DNA of 42,295 nt from Bacteroides sp. (GCF_029057325.1 NZ_JAICZW010000150.1:1-42295), one strand, 5' to 3'. Counted from the first letter of the stretch, positions 10,277-19,753 are shown. Numbers and translations are program-made. The notes: generated from the letters alone by a model not told the origin.

Positions 10277-10348
10277 GTTAAGAATGAAGAATTAAAATAG
10301 AACGGTGAAGAATTAAGAATGAAATCTTCATTCTTAATTCTTAATTTT
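10277..10348. repeat. Spacer hairpin built on AATTAAGAATGA words
   Basis: GAATTAAGAATGAA at 10310-10323 pairs perfectly with TTCATTCTTAATTC at 10327-10340 across a 3-nt loop. A partial extra copy of the left arm (AGTTAAGAATGAAGAATT) lies at 10277-10294. The hairpin fills the sufB-sufC gap and has no U-run, so it does not look like a simple terminator. Confidence 0.75.
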
Positions 10349-10355
10349 AAAGATT

Positions 10356-11111
10356 ATGTTAGAGATAAAAGACCTGCACGCCAGTATCAATGGCAAAGAG
10401 ATATTGAAAGGCATCAACCTGACTATCCGTGACGGTGAAGTACACGCATTGATGGGACAAAACGGTGCCGGTAAGAGTACGTTGAGCAATGTGTTGGTGG
10501 GGCATCCCGCCTACGAAGTGACTCGCGGTTCGGTGACCTTCAACGGAAAGGACTTGCTTGCCATGAGTCCGGAAGATCGTGCCCACGAAGGCATTTTCCT
10601 TTCTTTCCAGTCTCCGGTGGAGATTCCCGGTGTTTCGATGGTGAACTTCATGCGTGCTGCCGTGAACGAGCAGCGTAAGTATCGCCATCTGCCTGCTTTG
10701 TCGGCCGGTGAGTTCCTGAAACTGATGCGCGAGAAGCGTGCCATTGTGGAGTTGGACAACAAGCTTGCCAATCGCAGTGTGAACGAAGGGTTCAGTGGCG
10801 GCGAGAAGAAGCGCAATGAAATCTTCCAGATGGCGATGCTTGAACCGACTTTCACCATTCTGGACGAGACTGATTCCGGTCTGGACGTGGATGCCCTGCG
10901 CATCGTGGCGGAAGGCTTCAACAAGCTGAAGACGGAGAAGACAAGTGCGATGGTCATCACCCACTACCAGCGTTTGCTGGACTATCTGAAGCCTGATATC
11001 GTACATGTGTTGCTCGGCGGCCGCATCGTGAAGACCGGTGGCCCGGATTTGGCACAAGAGATAGAGAAGCGTGGCTTCGATTGGATAAAGAAGGAGACGG
11101 AGGATTTATGA
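10356..11111 (+). CDS. sufC: Fe-S assembly ATPase SufC
   Basis: A 251-residue ABC-type ATPase of the SufBCD complex; it uses ATP to remodel SufB/SufD during cluster assembly. Visible motifs: Walker A GQNGAGKST, the signature FSGGEKKRNE, and Walker B FTILDETDSGLD, the SufC-specific form. There are no membrane segments, as expected for a soluble ABC ATPase. The stop codon lies inside the left arm of the next spacer repeat. Confidence 0.97.
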   Translation: MLEIKDLHASINGKEILKGINLTIRDGEVHALMGQNGAGKSTLSNVLVGHPAYEVTRGSVTFNGKDLLAMSPEDRAHEGIFLSFQSPVEIPGVSMVNFMRAAVNEQRKYRHLPALSAGEFLKLMREKRAIVELDNKLANRSVNEGFSGGEKKRNEIFQMAMLEPTFTILDETDSGLDVDALRIVAEGFNKLKTEKTSAMVITHYQRLLDYLKPDIVHVLLGGRIVKTGGPDLAQEIEKRGFDWIKKETEDL

Positions 11112-11190
11112 TTTCAGATTTATGATTTATAGTTATGGATGCTGAAAAGCCATACGTCATAAGTCATAAATCTGAAATCTGAAATCATAA
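11105..11190. repeat. Spacer inverted repeat built on ATTTCAGATTTATG words
   Basis: The left arm TTTATGATTTCAGATTTATG (11105-11124) includes the sufC stop. The right arm, CATAAATCTGAAATCTGAAA (11165-11184) and the following TCATAA, is its complement with one unit duplicated. The loop is about 35 nt. It is a third distinct word family within the suf block. Confidence 0.72.
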
Positions 11191-11205
11191 TTCATACATT
11201 TGAAC

Positions 11206-12552
11206 ATGAAACCTGAACAACAATACATAGACCTTTTCTCCCATGCGGAGGCGATGATATGCCGACACAGTGCCGAGGTGCTGAATGCGCCGCGTGCTGC
11301 TGCTTTCGCTGACTTCGAGCGTTTGGGCTTCCCGACCCGCAAGCAGGAGAAATACAAATATACCGATGTCAGCAAGTTCTTTGAGCCGGATTATGGCTTG
11401 AACTTGAACCGGTTGGAGATTCCGGTGAATCCTTACGAAGTATTCAAGTGTGATGTACCCAACATGAGTACGGCACTCTATTTCGTGGTGAATGATGCTT
11501 TCTATCAAGGGACGAAAACGGTGTCTCCCAAACTGCCCGAAGGTGTTGTCTTCGGCAGTCTGAAAGAGATGTCGGAACAGCATCCTGAGTTGGTGAGGAG
11601 ATACTATGGCAAGCTGGCCGATACTTCTAAAGATGGAGTGACAGCTTTCAATACGGCCTTCGTGCAAGACGGTGTATTGCTGTATGTCCCCAAGAATGTA
11701 GTGCTGGAGAAACCCATCCAATTGGTGAATATCTTGCGGGGAGACGTCAACTTCTTGGTAAGCCGCCGTGTATTGATCATCTTGGAAGAGGGTGCGCACG
11801 CCCGGCTGCTCGCCTGCGACCATGCGATGGATAACGTCAATTTCCTGGCGACGCAAGTGGTGGAAGTCTTTGTCGGTGAGAACGCCACCTTCGACTTCTA
11901 CGAATTGGAAGAGACGCATACTAGTACGGTACGTATCAGCAATATGTACGTGAAGCAGGGAGCGGACAGCAACGTCCTGCTGAACGGAATGACCCTGCAC
12001 AACGGCACTACCCGCAACACTACCCACGTGACTTTTGCGGGCGAACATGCCGAACTGAACCTTTGCGGCATGGCCATTGCCGATAAGAATCAGCATGTGG
12101 ATACCCACACCACCATCGACCATGCCGTCCCCAATTGCACCAGCAACGAACTCTACAAGTACGTCCTTGACGAGCAGGCCGTCGGTGCCTTTGCCGGATT
12201 GGTATTGGTGCGCCCCGGCGCGCAGCACACCGCTTCGCAACAGACTAACCGCAACCTTTGCGCCACCCGCGAGGCGCGCATGTACACCCAGCCGCAGTTG
12301 GAAATCTATGCCGATGACGTGAAGTGCAGCCACGGTGCCACGGTGGGCCAGCTTGACGAAAGCGCCCTGTTCTACATGCGGCAACGCGGCATCCCCTTGC
12401 GCGAAGCCCGCCTGTTGTTGATGTTCGCCTTTGTCAACGAAGTCATCGACACCATTCGTTTAGATGCCCTGAAAGACCGCCTGCATCTGCTGGTGGAGAA
12501 ACGCTTCCGGGGGGAGTTGAATAAGTGCAAGGGATGTGCGATATGCAAGTAA
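11206..12552 (+). CDS. sufD: Fe-S cluster assembly protein SufD
   Basis: A 448-residue partner of SufB in the SufBCD scaffold. The beta-helix core is recognisable (VLLYVPKNVVLEKPIQLVNI; later CSHGATVGQLDESALFYMRQ), and the N-terminal helical part holds the typical FPTRKQEKYKYTDVSKFF segment. An in-frame TTG at 11200 exists, but the ATG two codons later is the better start. It is followed after 21 bp by sufS. Confidence 0.94.
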   Translation: MKPEQQYIDLFSHAEAMICRHSAEVLNAPRAAAFADFERLGFPTRKQEKYKYTDVSKFFEPDYGLNLNRLEIPVNPYEVFKCDVPNMSTALYFVVNDAFYQGTKTVSPKLPEGVVFGSLKEMSEQHPELVRRYYGKLADTSKDGVTAFNTAFVQDGVLLYVPKNVVLEKPIQLVNILRGDVNFLVSRRVLIILEEGAHARLLACDHAMDNVNFLATQVVEVFVGENATFDFYELEETHTSTVRISNMYVKQGADSNVLLNGMTLHNGTTRNTTHVTFAGEHAELNLCGMAIADKNQHVDTHTTIDHAVPNCTSNELYKYVLDEQAVGAFAGLVLVRPGAQHTASQQTNRNLCATREARMYTQPQLEIYADDVKCSHGATVGQLDESALFYMRQRGIPLREARLLLMFAFVNEVIDTIRLDALKDRLHLLVEKRFRGELNKCKGCAICK

Positions 12553-12573
12553 AATGAAATAATTAGAGAACAC

Positions 12574-13785
12574 ATGGATATTCAGAACATAAGAGCCGAT
12601 TTCCCCATCCTCTCCCGCGAGGTCTATGGCAAGCCGTTGGTCTATTTCGACAACGGCGCCACCACCCAGAAACCCCGTTGTGTGGTAGATGCCATTACGG
12701 ACGAATACTATTCGGTGAACGCCAACGTCCATCGCGGCGTACATTTCCTTTCGCAACAGGCTACGGAACTGCATGAGGCATCGCGCGAGACGGTGCGCTG
12801 CTTCATCAACGCACGCAGCATCAACGAGATTGTCTTTACACGGGGTACGACAGAGAGCATCAACCTGCTCGTCTCCAGTTTTGGCGAGGAGTTCATGCAG
12901 GAAGGCGACGAGGTGATTCTCTCCGTGATGGAGCATCACAGCAACATCGTTCCCTGGCAGCTGCTGGCGGCAAAGAAGGGGATTGCCATCAAGGTGATTC
13001 CGATGAACGACCGTGGCGAACTGCTATTGGACGAGTATAAGAAGTTGTTTTCCGAGCGCACGAAGATAGTCAGCGTGGCGCATGTCTCCAATGTGCTGGG
13101 CACGGTCAATCCCGTCAAGGAGATGATAGCCTTCGCTCACGAGCAGGGCGTGCCCGTGCTGGTGGACGGCGCACAGTCCATCCCACACATGCCGGTGGAC
13201 GTGCAGGCGTTGGATGCCGATTTCTATGTCTTCTCCGGTCATAAGGTATATGGACCTACAGGGGTGGGTGTGCTCTATGGCAAGGAAGAATGGCTGGACA
13301 AGCTGCCTCCCTATCAAGGCGGCGGGGAGATGATTCAGCACGTCTCTTTCGAGAGGACCACCTTCAACGAGCTGCCCTTCAAGTTCGAGGCGGGCACGCC
13401 CGACTACATCGGCACCACCGGACTTGCCAAGGCGCTGGATTATATTTCCGCCATCGGCATGGAGCGGATTGCCGCTTATGAACACGAATTGATTCGCTAT
13501 GCCATGCAGCGTCTGAAGGAGATTCCCGGCATGCGCATCTTCGGTGAGGCGGAGGGGAAGGGGAGTGTCATCTCGTTTTTGGTGGGCGACATCCACCACT
13601 TTGATATTGGCACGCTGCTCGATCGCCTTGGCATCGCCGTCCGCACGGGACATCATTGTGCTCAACCGCTGATGCAGCGTCTGGGCATCGAAGGAACGGT
13701 GCGTGCCTCTTTCGGACTCTACAACACGAAGGAGGAGGTTGATGTGCTGGTGGCAGGCGTAGATAGGGTGCGGCAAATGTTTTAA
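12574..13785 (+). CDS. sufS: Cysteine desulfurase SufS
   Basis: A 403-residue PLP enzyme that takes sulfur from cysteine and passes it to the SufBCD scaffold. The PLP lysine is Lys224 in SGHKVYGPTG and the persulfide cysteine is Cys362 in RTGHHCAQP; both are present, so it is catalytically complete. The short loop around the cysteine fits the group II (SufS) rather than the NifS/IscS type. No sufE or sufU sulfur-acceptor gene is seen in the window. It is the last suf gene; no terminator is evident before the next gene 81 bp on. Confidence 0.96.
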   Translation: MDIQNIRADFPILSREVYGKPLVYFDNGATTQKPRCVVDAITDEYYSVNANVHRGVHFLSQQATELHEASRETVRCFINARSINEIVFTRGTTESINLLVSSFGEEFMQEGDEVILSVMEHHSNIVPWQLLAAKKGIAIKVIPMNDRGELLLDEYKKLFSERTKIVSVAHVSNVLGTVNPVKEMIAFAHEQGVPVLVDGAQSIPHMPVDVQALDADFYVFSGHKVYGPTGVGVLYGKEEWLDKLPPYQGGGEMIQHVSFERTTFNELPFKFEAGTPDYIGTTGLAKALDYISAIGMERIAAYEHELIRYAMQRLKEIPGMRIFGEAEGKGSVISFLVGDIHHFDIGTLLDRLGIAVRTGHHCAQPLMQRLGIEGTVRASFGLYNTKEEVDVLVAGVDRVRQMF

Positions 13786-13866
13786 GAAAAAAACACTCGC
13801 CTCCTGCAACCTTTTCGCCCTCTGATGCGTCTAATAATATGCAAATAACTTTAAAGCAATAAGATT

Positions 13867-14187
13867 ATGTTAGTGACAACAACCCCGACTATCGAGGGTG
13901 GACGCATCACCCGTTATTATGGCATTGTCAGTGGCGAGACAATCATCGGTGCCAATGTGTTTCGTGATTTCTTTGCCAGCATCCGTGACGTGGTGGGCGG
14001 ACGAAGCGGCTCTTACGAGGAGGTGCTTCGCGAGGCCAAAGACATCGCGTTGCGCGAAATGCAGGAAAATGCCCGTGCCATGGGAGCGAATGCGGTGATT
14101 GGCGTTGACCTTGATTACGAAACGGTAGGCGGCAGTGGCAGCATGCTGATGGTGACCGCTTGCGGTACGGCGGTGACGGTGGAGTAG
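13867..14187 (+). CDS. YbjQ/UPF0145 family protein
   Basis: A 106-residue small cytoplasmic protein of the heavy-metal-binding-domain-like YbjQ family. The pattern is clear: an N-terminal strand ([14 protein letters not shown]), [21 protein letters not shown], the helix with [17 protein letters not shown], and [15 protein letters not shown] near the C-terminus. Family members form oligomeric rings; their biochemical role is not established. It is followed by a strong terminator, which marks the end of the block that starts at rimP. Confidence 0.93.
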   Translation: MLVTTTPTIEGGRITRYYGIVSGETIIGANVFRDFFASIRDVVGGRSGSYEEVLREAKDIALREMQENARAMGANAVIGVDLDYETVGGSGSMLMVTACGTAVTVE

Positions 14188-14223
14188 GAGGAGCTTTAGG
14201 TTTCTTAACCTCGTCCCCGTTAG

Positions 14224-14290
14224 GCGGATGATGGATCTGTTTGGAACGGGTGATCTGTTCGGACAGATACATCATCCGCTTTTTGTTTTT
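14224..14290 (+). terminator. Terminator after the ybjQ-like gene
   Basis: GCGGATGATG (14224-14233) pairs with CATCATCCGC (14270-14279) and is followed by a T-rich run to about 14290. The loop holds a second small hairpin, CTGTTCGGACAG. Confidence 0.75.
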
Positions 14291-14456
14291 TTACTTTGCC
14301 GCTTCATGGTTTTCATTTAAGACTTGTTTTTATTTTTAGATGCAGATTTAATGGCTATTGTTTTTATCTGTTAAATAAAGATTCCGTTAAATGTTCTATT
14401 GAAATAGATAAATTTAATGAAGCAATAGATATTTTTAAAATAATTCTATTTTTATG

Positions 14457-14487
14457 TTTGGCTTCAATGAATTAATTTATATCTTTG
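14457..14487 (+). promoter_or_regulatory. Promoter of the first susC/susD pair
   Basis: TTTG at 14457-14460, a 19-bp spacer and TATCTTTG at 14480-14487 match the Bacteroides consensus fully. Initiation near 14494 would give a leader of about 60 nt before the ATG at 14553. Confidence 0.8.
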
Positions 14488-14552
14488 CATCGTTGATACA
14501 ATTTAAATATAGAAAGAGAACTAAATCTTTAGTAACTTTAAATAAGATATTT

Positions 14553-17500
14553 ATGTTAAAAAAAACAAGATCAGTTGGACTTTTGCTGTTCCTTTTCACA
14601 ATGCAAGCAGGAACAATGTATGCAACTTCGGGCCGACAGGCTAATGAGATAATAGTATCTCAGCAGGCCGGTTCATGCCGAGGCATTGTTAGAGATGTCA
14701 TGGGAGAAGCTGTTATTGGTGCGTCCGTAGTAATAAAAGGAACGACCAATGGTACAATTACAAGTATTGACGGGGATTTTTCTCTGTCTAATGTGAAAAA
14801 AGGTGACGTTTTGGTCATCTCATTTGTAGGTTATCAAAGTCAGGAAATAATTTGGGATGGGCAACTGCTCAATATTACCTTGAAAGAAGATGCCGAAATG
14901 CTGGAAGAAGTAGTGGTGGTAGGTTATGGCACACAGAAAAAGGTGAACGTGACTGGTGCGGTGGCAGCTGTTGACGGCAATGTGTTGGAAAGTCGTCCTA
15001 TTACCAACATTGGTCAGGGGCTGCAGGGGGTGGTTCCTAACCTGAATGTAACCGTATCGGGTGCTCCGGGTCAAGGATCCAGTTTCAATGTTCGTGGTGA
15101 TACCTCCATCAATGGTGGTTCCCCCTTGGTGTTGGTAGATAATGTCCAAATGGACCCGAATCTGGTCAATCCGGAAGACATAGCTTCTATCTCCGTATTA
15201 AAGGATGCTGCTTCAGCCGCCATTTATGGTGCACGTGCAGCTTACGGTGTAATTTTGATTACCACAAAAAGTGGCAAGAAAGCTACCAAACCTCAGATTT
15301 CATTCAATGCCAGCGGCTATTGGAGTAGCCCGGCTCGGGAAATGCATAATGTAAATTCTATTGACTACCTGACCATGCGTGATGTCGCTTATCAAAACGG
15401 TGGCGGATCGGGTTCTCTGGCCAGCCCTCAGTTATGGGAGTATGCACAAGGCTACATGAACGGTACCTATAAATATACCGAGTTTTTTGATGAAACACTT
15501 AACCAGAACAAATGGCAGTATTGTGGAAACACAGACTGGTTCAATGAATTGTATAAAACTAATTTTTCACAACAATACAATGTGTCAATAAATGGCGGTG
15601 ACGAAAGGACCACTTACTATGCTTCTGTAGGTTTTGCCAATCAAAAAGGTGTATTAAAGATGACGGACGATTCATACCGCAAGTTCAATGCCAATTTGAA
15701 TGTGTCTTCCCAAATCACCAAGTGGATGAAGGCTTCTGCCAAAATCATGCACACTTACAGCACTGAGGAACACCCTACAGGCAGTGGAAATGCAGGCGTA
15801 GGTGGCTACAGCGGTATGTTGAAGAATGACTTAAGCCCATTGATGCCTATTGTCCATGCTCATACCGGACGTTTGGTCCGCGATGAAAGTGCCGGTGCAA
15901 TAGATGATCCTACCATGGGTATCGTTACTACCGGAGGATTGAAATATGTGGAAGAAAATGAATCCAATTATTATGCAGGACAGGGAAGTTATACCAATCC
16001 TTATTCGGTAGCTCGTTTAGGAGGTACCACCGGCACCAAGAAGAACGACCTGTGGATGACAGGCGCCTTGCAGCTTACTCCCGTCGAAGGATTGGTTATC
16101 AGTGCCGATTATACTTGGAACTTCTACAATTCGGGTGTTCAGGGCGTAGGTAAGAATTATTACGAATATCGTGCTGTAGCGGGAACCGAGCTGTATTATC
16201 CTTGGACCAACCCAAGCTATGCGAAATATGAAAATTCGGAAGACTATTACAACTCATTGAATCTTTTTGCCGAATATACTAAGACACTATGGGAAAAACA
16301 CAATTTTAAGTTCATGGTAGGTTACAATCAGGAGTATAAACACTCCAAGTATTTCTATGGTCAACGTCAGAATTTGATTTCTACCAACGTTCCAGATTTG
16401 GATATGGCTACCGGTGACAAATATGTAGGTTCTACGGAAACACACTGGGGTACTTTAGGCTACTTCGTTCGTGTGAACTATAACTACGATGAACGTTACT
16501 TATTTGAATTTAATGGTCGTTACGATGGCTCTTCAAAATTCCCCTCGGGTGACCGCTATGCATTTTTCCCTTCATTCTCTGTAGCATGGCGTGCTTCTCA
16601 AGAAAAGTTTTGGGAACCGATGAAGAATTGGTGGAACGACCTAAAGGTGCGTGTGTCTTATGGTTCTTTAGGCAATCAGGCAGTAAAAGGCAATTTCCCC
16701 TATTTAATGTCATACGGAACAGGAACTTTGAACTATTTGCTTGATGGGGAAAAGCCTCAAATTGTAAATCCTTATACAAATTTGGTCTCTTCTTCTTTGA
16801 CATGGGAAACTGTCAACCAATTCAACGTAGGCGTTGATTTCGGATTCTTCAGCAATCGGCTGACAGGTTCGTTCGACTGGTATCGCCGTGACACCAAAGA
16901 TATGTTGACTCCTCCGGATGAACTTCCTGCTGTATTGGGTGCTACTTTAGGTAACGTAAACAACGGTTCAATGAAGACTGTGGGCTGGGAACTCTCTTTG
17001 GGATGGCGGGATCATCTTGAAAACGGCCTCTCTTATTGGGCTAAATTCGCTTTGTCAGACTATCAGTCTGAAATTACCGAATATAATGGGAATAAAGCCG
17101 GCAAAATCAGCGGTTATTACGTAGGCCGCAAGATGGGTGAAATTTGGGGTTTGGTAGCCGACGGCTTGTTCCAGTCTCAGGAAGAAATAGACAATTACAT
17201 GTCGCAGACCGGTTTGCAGAATACAACTTACCGTCCGGGTGATGTGAAGTATGTGGACGTAAGTGGTGATGGCAAATTGGCATGGGGACAGGAAACCATT
17301 TACGATAAGGAAGGTACGGATAAGACCATCATTGGTAATAATACTCCCCGTTATCAGTATGGTTTGACTTTGGGTGCCGAATACAAGAATTTCGATTTTG
17401 AGGTATTCTTCCAAGGCATAGGCAAGCGTGATTATTGGTTGGGCGGTGCCCAGGTCTTCGGTTTCACCAGCCAATGGGATGTTCCCTATGAAAATTCTTT

Positions 17501-17813
17501 GGACTATTGGACACCCGACAATAGGGATGCATTGTATGCTGCACCAGATTGGAACAAGTGGATTAACCGTGAATGCAGTACACGCTATTTACAGAATGCA
17601 GCCTATATGCGTCTGAAAAACATTACTTTAGGATATAGCGTGCCGAAAAAAGTGTTGAACAAGGTAGGCATCAGCAAACTGAGATTCTATGTAACAGGCG
17701 AAAATTTGTTTACTTTCACAAATTTGTGTGACTCCTTTGATCCTGAAACATTGGGTAATCTGTCTTATCCTATTACTAAAAAGGTATCAGTAGGTTTGAA
17801 CTTAACATTCTAA
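14553..17813 (+). CDS. SusC-like TonB-dependent outer-membrane receptor
   Basis: A 1086-residue outer-membrane barrel that imports a nutrient, probably a glycan oligomer, using TonB energy together with its SusD partner. The start at 14553 gives a Sec signal (MLKKTRSVGLLLFLFTM); the upstream extension of the frame crosses the promoter and is rejected. A carboxypeptidase-D-regulatory-like domain follows (GIVRDVMGEAVIGASVVIKG through VISFVGYQSQEI), then EEVVVVGYGTQKK, the plug (NVRGDTSINGGSPLVLVDNV; ASAAIYGARAAYGVILITTK), and a barrel ending in VSVGLNLTF. Codon use is more AT-rich than in the neighbouring housekeeping genes. No glycosidase, sigma/anti-sigma pair or regulator adjoins it, so the substrate cannot be inferred. 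Confidence 0.95.
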   Translation: MLKKTRSVGLLLFLFTMQAGTMYATSGRQANEIIVSQQAGSCRGIVRDVMGEAVIGASVVIKGTTNGTITSIDGDFSLSNVKKGDVLVISFVGYQSQEIIWDGQLLNITLKEDAEMLEEVVVVGYGTQKKVNVTGAVAAVDGNVLESRPITNIGQGLQGVVPNLNVTVSGAPGQGSSFNVRGDTSINGGSPLVLVDNVQMDPNLVNPEDIASISVLKDAASAAIYGARAAYGVILITTKSGKKATKPQISFNASGYWSSPAREMHNVNSIDYLTMRDVAYQNGGGSGSLASPQLWEYAQGYMNGTYKYTEFFDETLNQNKWQYCGNTDWFNELYKTNFSQQYNVSINGGDERTTYYASVGFANQKGVLKMTDDSYRKFNANLNVSSQITKWMKASAKIMHTYSTEEHPTGSGNAGVGGYSGMLKNDLSPLMPIVHAHTGRLVRDESAGAIDDPTMGIVTTGGLKYVEENESNYYAGQGSYTNPYSVARLGGTTGTKKNDLWMTGALQLTPVEGLVISADYTWNFYNSGVQGVGKNYYEYRAVAGTELYYPWTNPSYAKYENSEDYYNSLNLFAEYTKTLWEKHNFKFMVGYNQEYKHSKYFYGQRQNLISTNVPDLDMATGDKYVGSTETHWGTLGYFVRVNYNYDERYLFEFNGRYDGSSKFPSGDRYAFFPSFSVAWRASQEKFWEPMKNWWNDLKVRVSYGSLGNQAVKGNFPYLMSYGTGTLNYLLDGEKPQIVNPYTNLVSSSLTWETVNQFNVGVDFGFFSNRLTGSFDWYRRDTKDMLTPPDELPAVLGATLGNVNNGSMKTVGWELSLGWRDHLENGLSYWAKFALSDYQSEITEYNGNKAGKISGYYVGRKMGEIWGLVADGLFQSQEEIDNYMSQTGLQNTTYRPGDVKYVDVSGDGKLAWGQETIYDKEGTDKTIIGNNTPRYQYGLTLGAEYKNFDFEVFFQGIGKRDYWLGGAQVFGFTSQWDVPYENSLDYWTPDNRDALYAAPDWNKWINRECSTRYLQNAAYMRLKNITLGYSVPKKVLNKVGISKLRFYVTGENLFTFTNLCDSFDPETLGNLSYPITKKVSVGLNLTF

Positions 17814-17836
17814 TCACTATAAAAAAGATAATCAAT

Positions 17837-19594
17837 ATGAGATTAAAATATATAATTGCGTTGGCAGGCTTCATGGGACTGAATACAGCTTGCAATGATG
17901 TGATCGACCTAAAGCCATTAGATAGTTTCACAGATGAGTCTTATTGGACGTCTGTCGAAGATTTGAAGCGCTATACAAATCGTTTCTATACAAATCTGAG
18001 TGCCCCGTCGAATGGCGGCGATACTCAAAGTGACAACCGTGTACCGACCAGCTATGATAAATGGTTGTATAACGAATATTTATTGGATGATGCCACAGAC
18101 TGGAACTTTTCCAATATCCGTAACCTGAACTTCTTTATGAACCGCTACCAGCGCGTGTCAGGTACGGAAGCCGACATCAATGCCCAGGTGGCAATAATTC
18201 GCTTTTTCCGTGCGTTGGATTATTATGGAAAGATTAAGTCGTATGGTGATGTGCCTTGGTATGAAAAAGATTTGACCGATGGAGATACGGAAGAGTTGTA
18301 TAAAGAACGTGATTCACGTGACTTTGTATTGGGCAAGATTATCGAAGATTTGGAATTTGCCATTACCTGGTTGCCCGAAAAGAATGCCGCTGCGGAATGT
18401 GCCTTGCACAAGGATGCCGCCCGCACTCAATTGAGCCGTATCTGCTTGTATTATGGTACATATAAGAAATACCACAATGTGAGCGGTACTCCCACCAGCC
18501 AGGAATTGTTGCAGAAAGCTGCAAGCAATGCATTGGCTGTGATAAACACAGGTCGTTATGACATTGTGCGTGGCGAAGATGCCGGTTGCGGCATGAAGTC
18601 CTTCGAAGACTATCCGATGTATTACCAGAACCAGTTCGTACAAGAAGACCTGAGCGACAATAAAGAAGCGATTATGTATCGTTCTTATGTGAAGGGTACT
18701 TTGATGCATAGTTTGGGACGTAACAATGGTGTAGGCTATTCCAAGGATTTTGTAGAAGCGTTCTTGTGCAAAGATGGTAAGCCTATTGCTGTCAGCAGCT
18801 ATTATCAAGGTGACGAGACGATTGACCTTGAAATGGCAAATCGTGATCCGCGTATGTATCAGATAATAGATAACGTACACCGTCCATACACAGTGCAGCC
18901 GGACGGCACAATTGAGGTAAACAAAAGTATCAACGACTTTACGGCTTCGGCACCGAATGTGTCTCCTGATGGAAGTGTAACCGGTTATGCCAATGTGAAA
19001 TATACTTCCGCAGATCCTACTCAGTGGGTGGCCAATTCTTCTACCTATGACTGGTTTGTCTATCGTTATGCAGAGGTATTGCTGAATTATGCCGAAGCCA
19101 AATACGAATTAGGTGAAATGAGTCAGGATGTGTTGGATTTGACCATCAACAAATTACGCGATCGCGTTGAAATGCCCCATTTGACAATTGCTGTCGGTTT
19201 CACAGATCCTAACTGGCCTGATTACGGATATACCGTAGATCCTTTATTGCAAGAAATCCGTCGTGAACGTCGTATTGAGTTAGCGGCTGAAGGTTTTCGT
19301 TATGATGACCTCATTCGTTGGAAAGGCGTTAAGTTGCTTGAAAATCCAAAGACGGTCTTAGGAATGCGGGTGACAGACAAGGTCATCTCTTTGTATCAAG
19401 ATAACACATTTGGTGGTGATAAGGGACGTCCTCTGGTGGAATATCAGGGAAAACAATATATCAGACCTTACCAAAAAGGCTTGAATGATGCAGGTCGTTC
19501 GTGGTCTGAAACGGATAAGCGTTATTTGAATCCGATATCAAAGAATGTGATTTTGATTAATCCGAATATCACGCAAAACCCCGGTTGGGAATAA
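17837..19594 (+). CDS. SusD/RagB-like surface lipoprotein
   Basis: A 585-residue lipoprotein that caps the SusC channel and binds the substrate. The signal ends in a lipobox at LNTAC. Family marks: LKPLDSFTDESYWTS near the mature N-terminus, TPR-like helices, and the C-terminal YRYAEVLLNYAEAKYELGE and RRERRIELAAEGFRYDDLIRW segments. It starts 23 bp after susC, and the pair ends at a strong terminator, so the transcript seems to hold only these two genes. Confidence 0.95.
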   Translation: MRLKYIIALAGFMGLNTACNDVIDLKPLDSFTDESYWTSVEDLKRYTNRFYTNLSAPSNGGDTQSDNRVPTSYDKWLYNEYLLDDATDWNFSNIRNLNFFMNRYQRVSGTEADINAQVAIIRFFRALDYYGKIKSYGDVPWYEKDLTDGDTEELYKERDSRDFVLGKIIEDLEFAITWLPEKNAAAECALHKDAARTQLSRICLYYGTYKKYHNVSGTPTSQELLQKAASNALAVINTGRYDIVRGEDAGCGMKSFEDYPMYYQNQFVQEDLSDNKEAIMYRSYVKGTLMHSLGRNNGVGYSKDFVEAFLCKDGKPIAVSSYYQGDETIDLEMANRDPRMYQIIDNVHRPYTVQPDGTIEVNKSINDFTASAPNVSPDGSVTGYANVKYTSADPTQWVANSSTYDWFVYRYAEVLLNYAEAKYELGEMSQDVLDLTINKLRDRVEMPHLTIAVGFTDPNWPDYGYTVDPLLQEIRRERRIELAAEGFRYDDLIRWKGVKLLENPKTVLGMRVTDKVISLYQDNTFGGDKGRPLVEYQGKQYIRPYQKGLNDAGRSWSETDKRYLNPISKNVILINPNITQNPGWE

Positions 19595-19637
19595 TGACGA
19601 AATAGTTGTGACAGAACAACAATAGTTGTGATAAAGC

Positions 19638-19683
19638 AGAATAGCATCCGGTTTGTTAAAATAGGATGCTATTCTTTTTTTTC
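19638..19683 (+). terminator. Terminator after susD
   Basis: AGAATAGCATCC (19638-19649) pairs perfectly with GGATGCTATTCT (19664-19675) and is followed by a long T run. Just upstream AATAGTTGTGA occurs twice, 20 bp apart (19601 and 19621). Confidence 0.88.
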
Positions 19684-19753
19684 TCGGAAGATTGATGTTG
19701 TTATACCTTTTTTATTTTTTTTGTCTTGCCGCTTTCACAATTTAGCCGATTCG

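Larger units (their letters stand above)
14188..14552. other. AT-rich spacer between the ybjQ-like gene and susC
   Basis: The gap contains the terminator at 14224-14290, then about 165 bases of very AT-rich DNA, then the susC promoter at 14457-14487. In the AT-rich part AATAGATA occurs at 14403-14410 and again at 14424-14431, 21 bp apart, upstream of the -33 box. No gene is seen. Confidence 0.5.

Noticed and set aside
14454-14552. Upstream start for the first susC
   Set aside because: The extension spans the promoter and would hide the signal peptide; ATG 14553 gives a normal SusC N-terminus.
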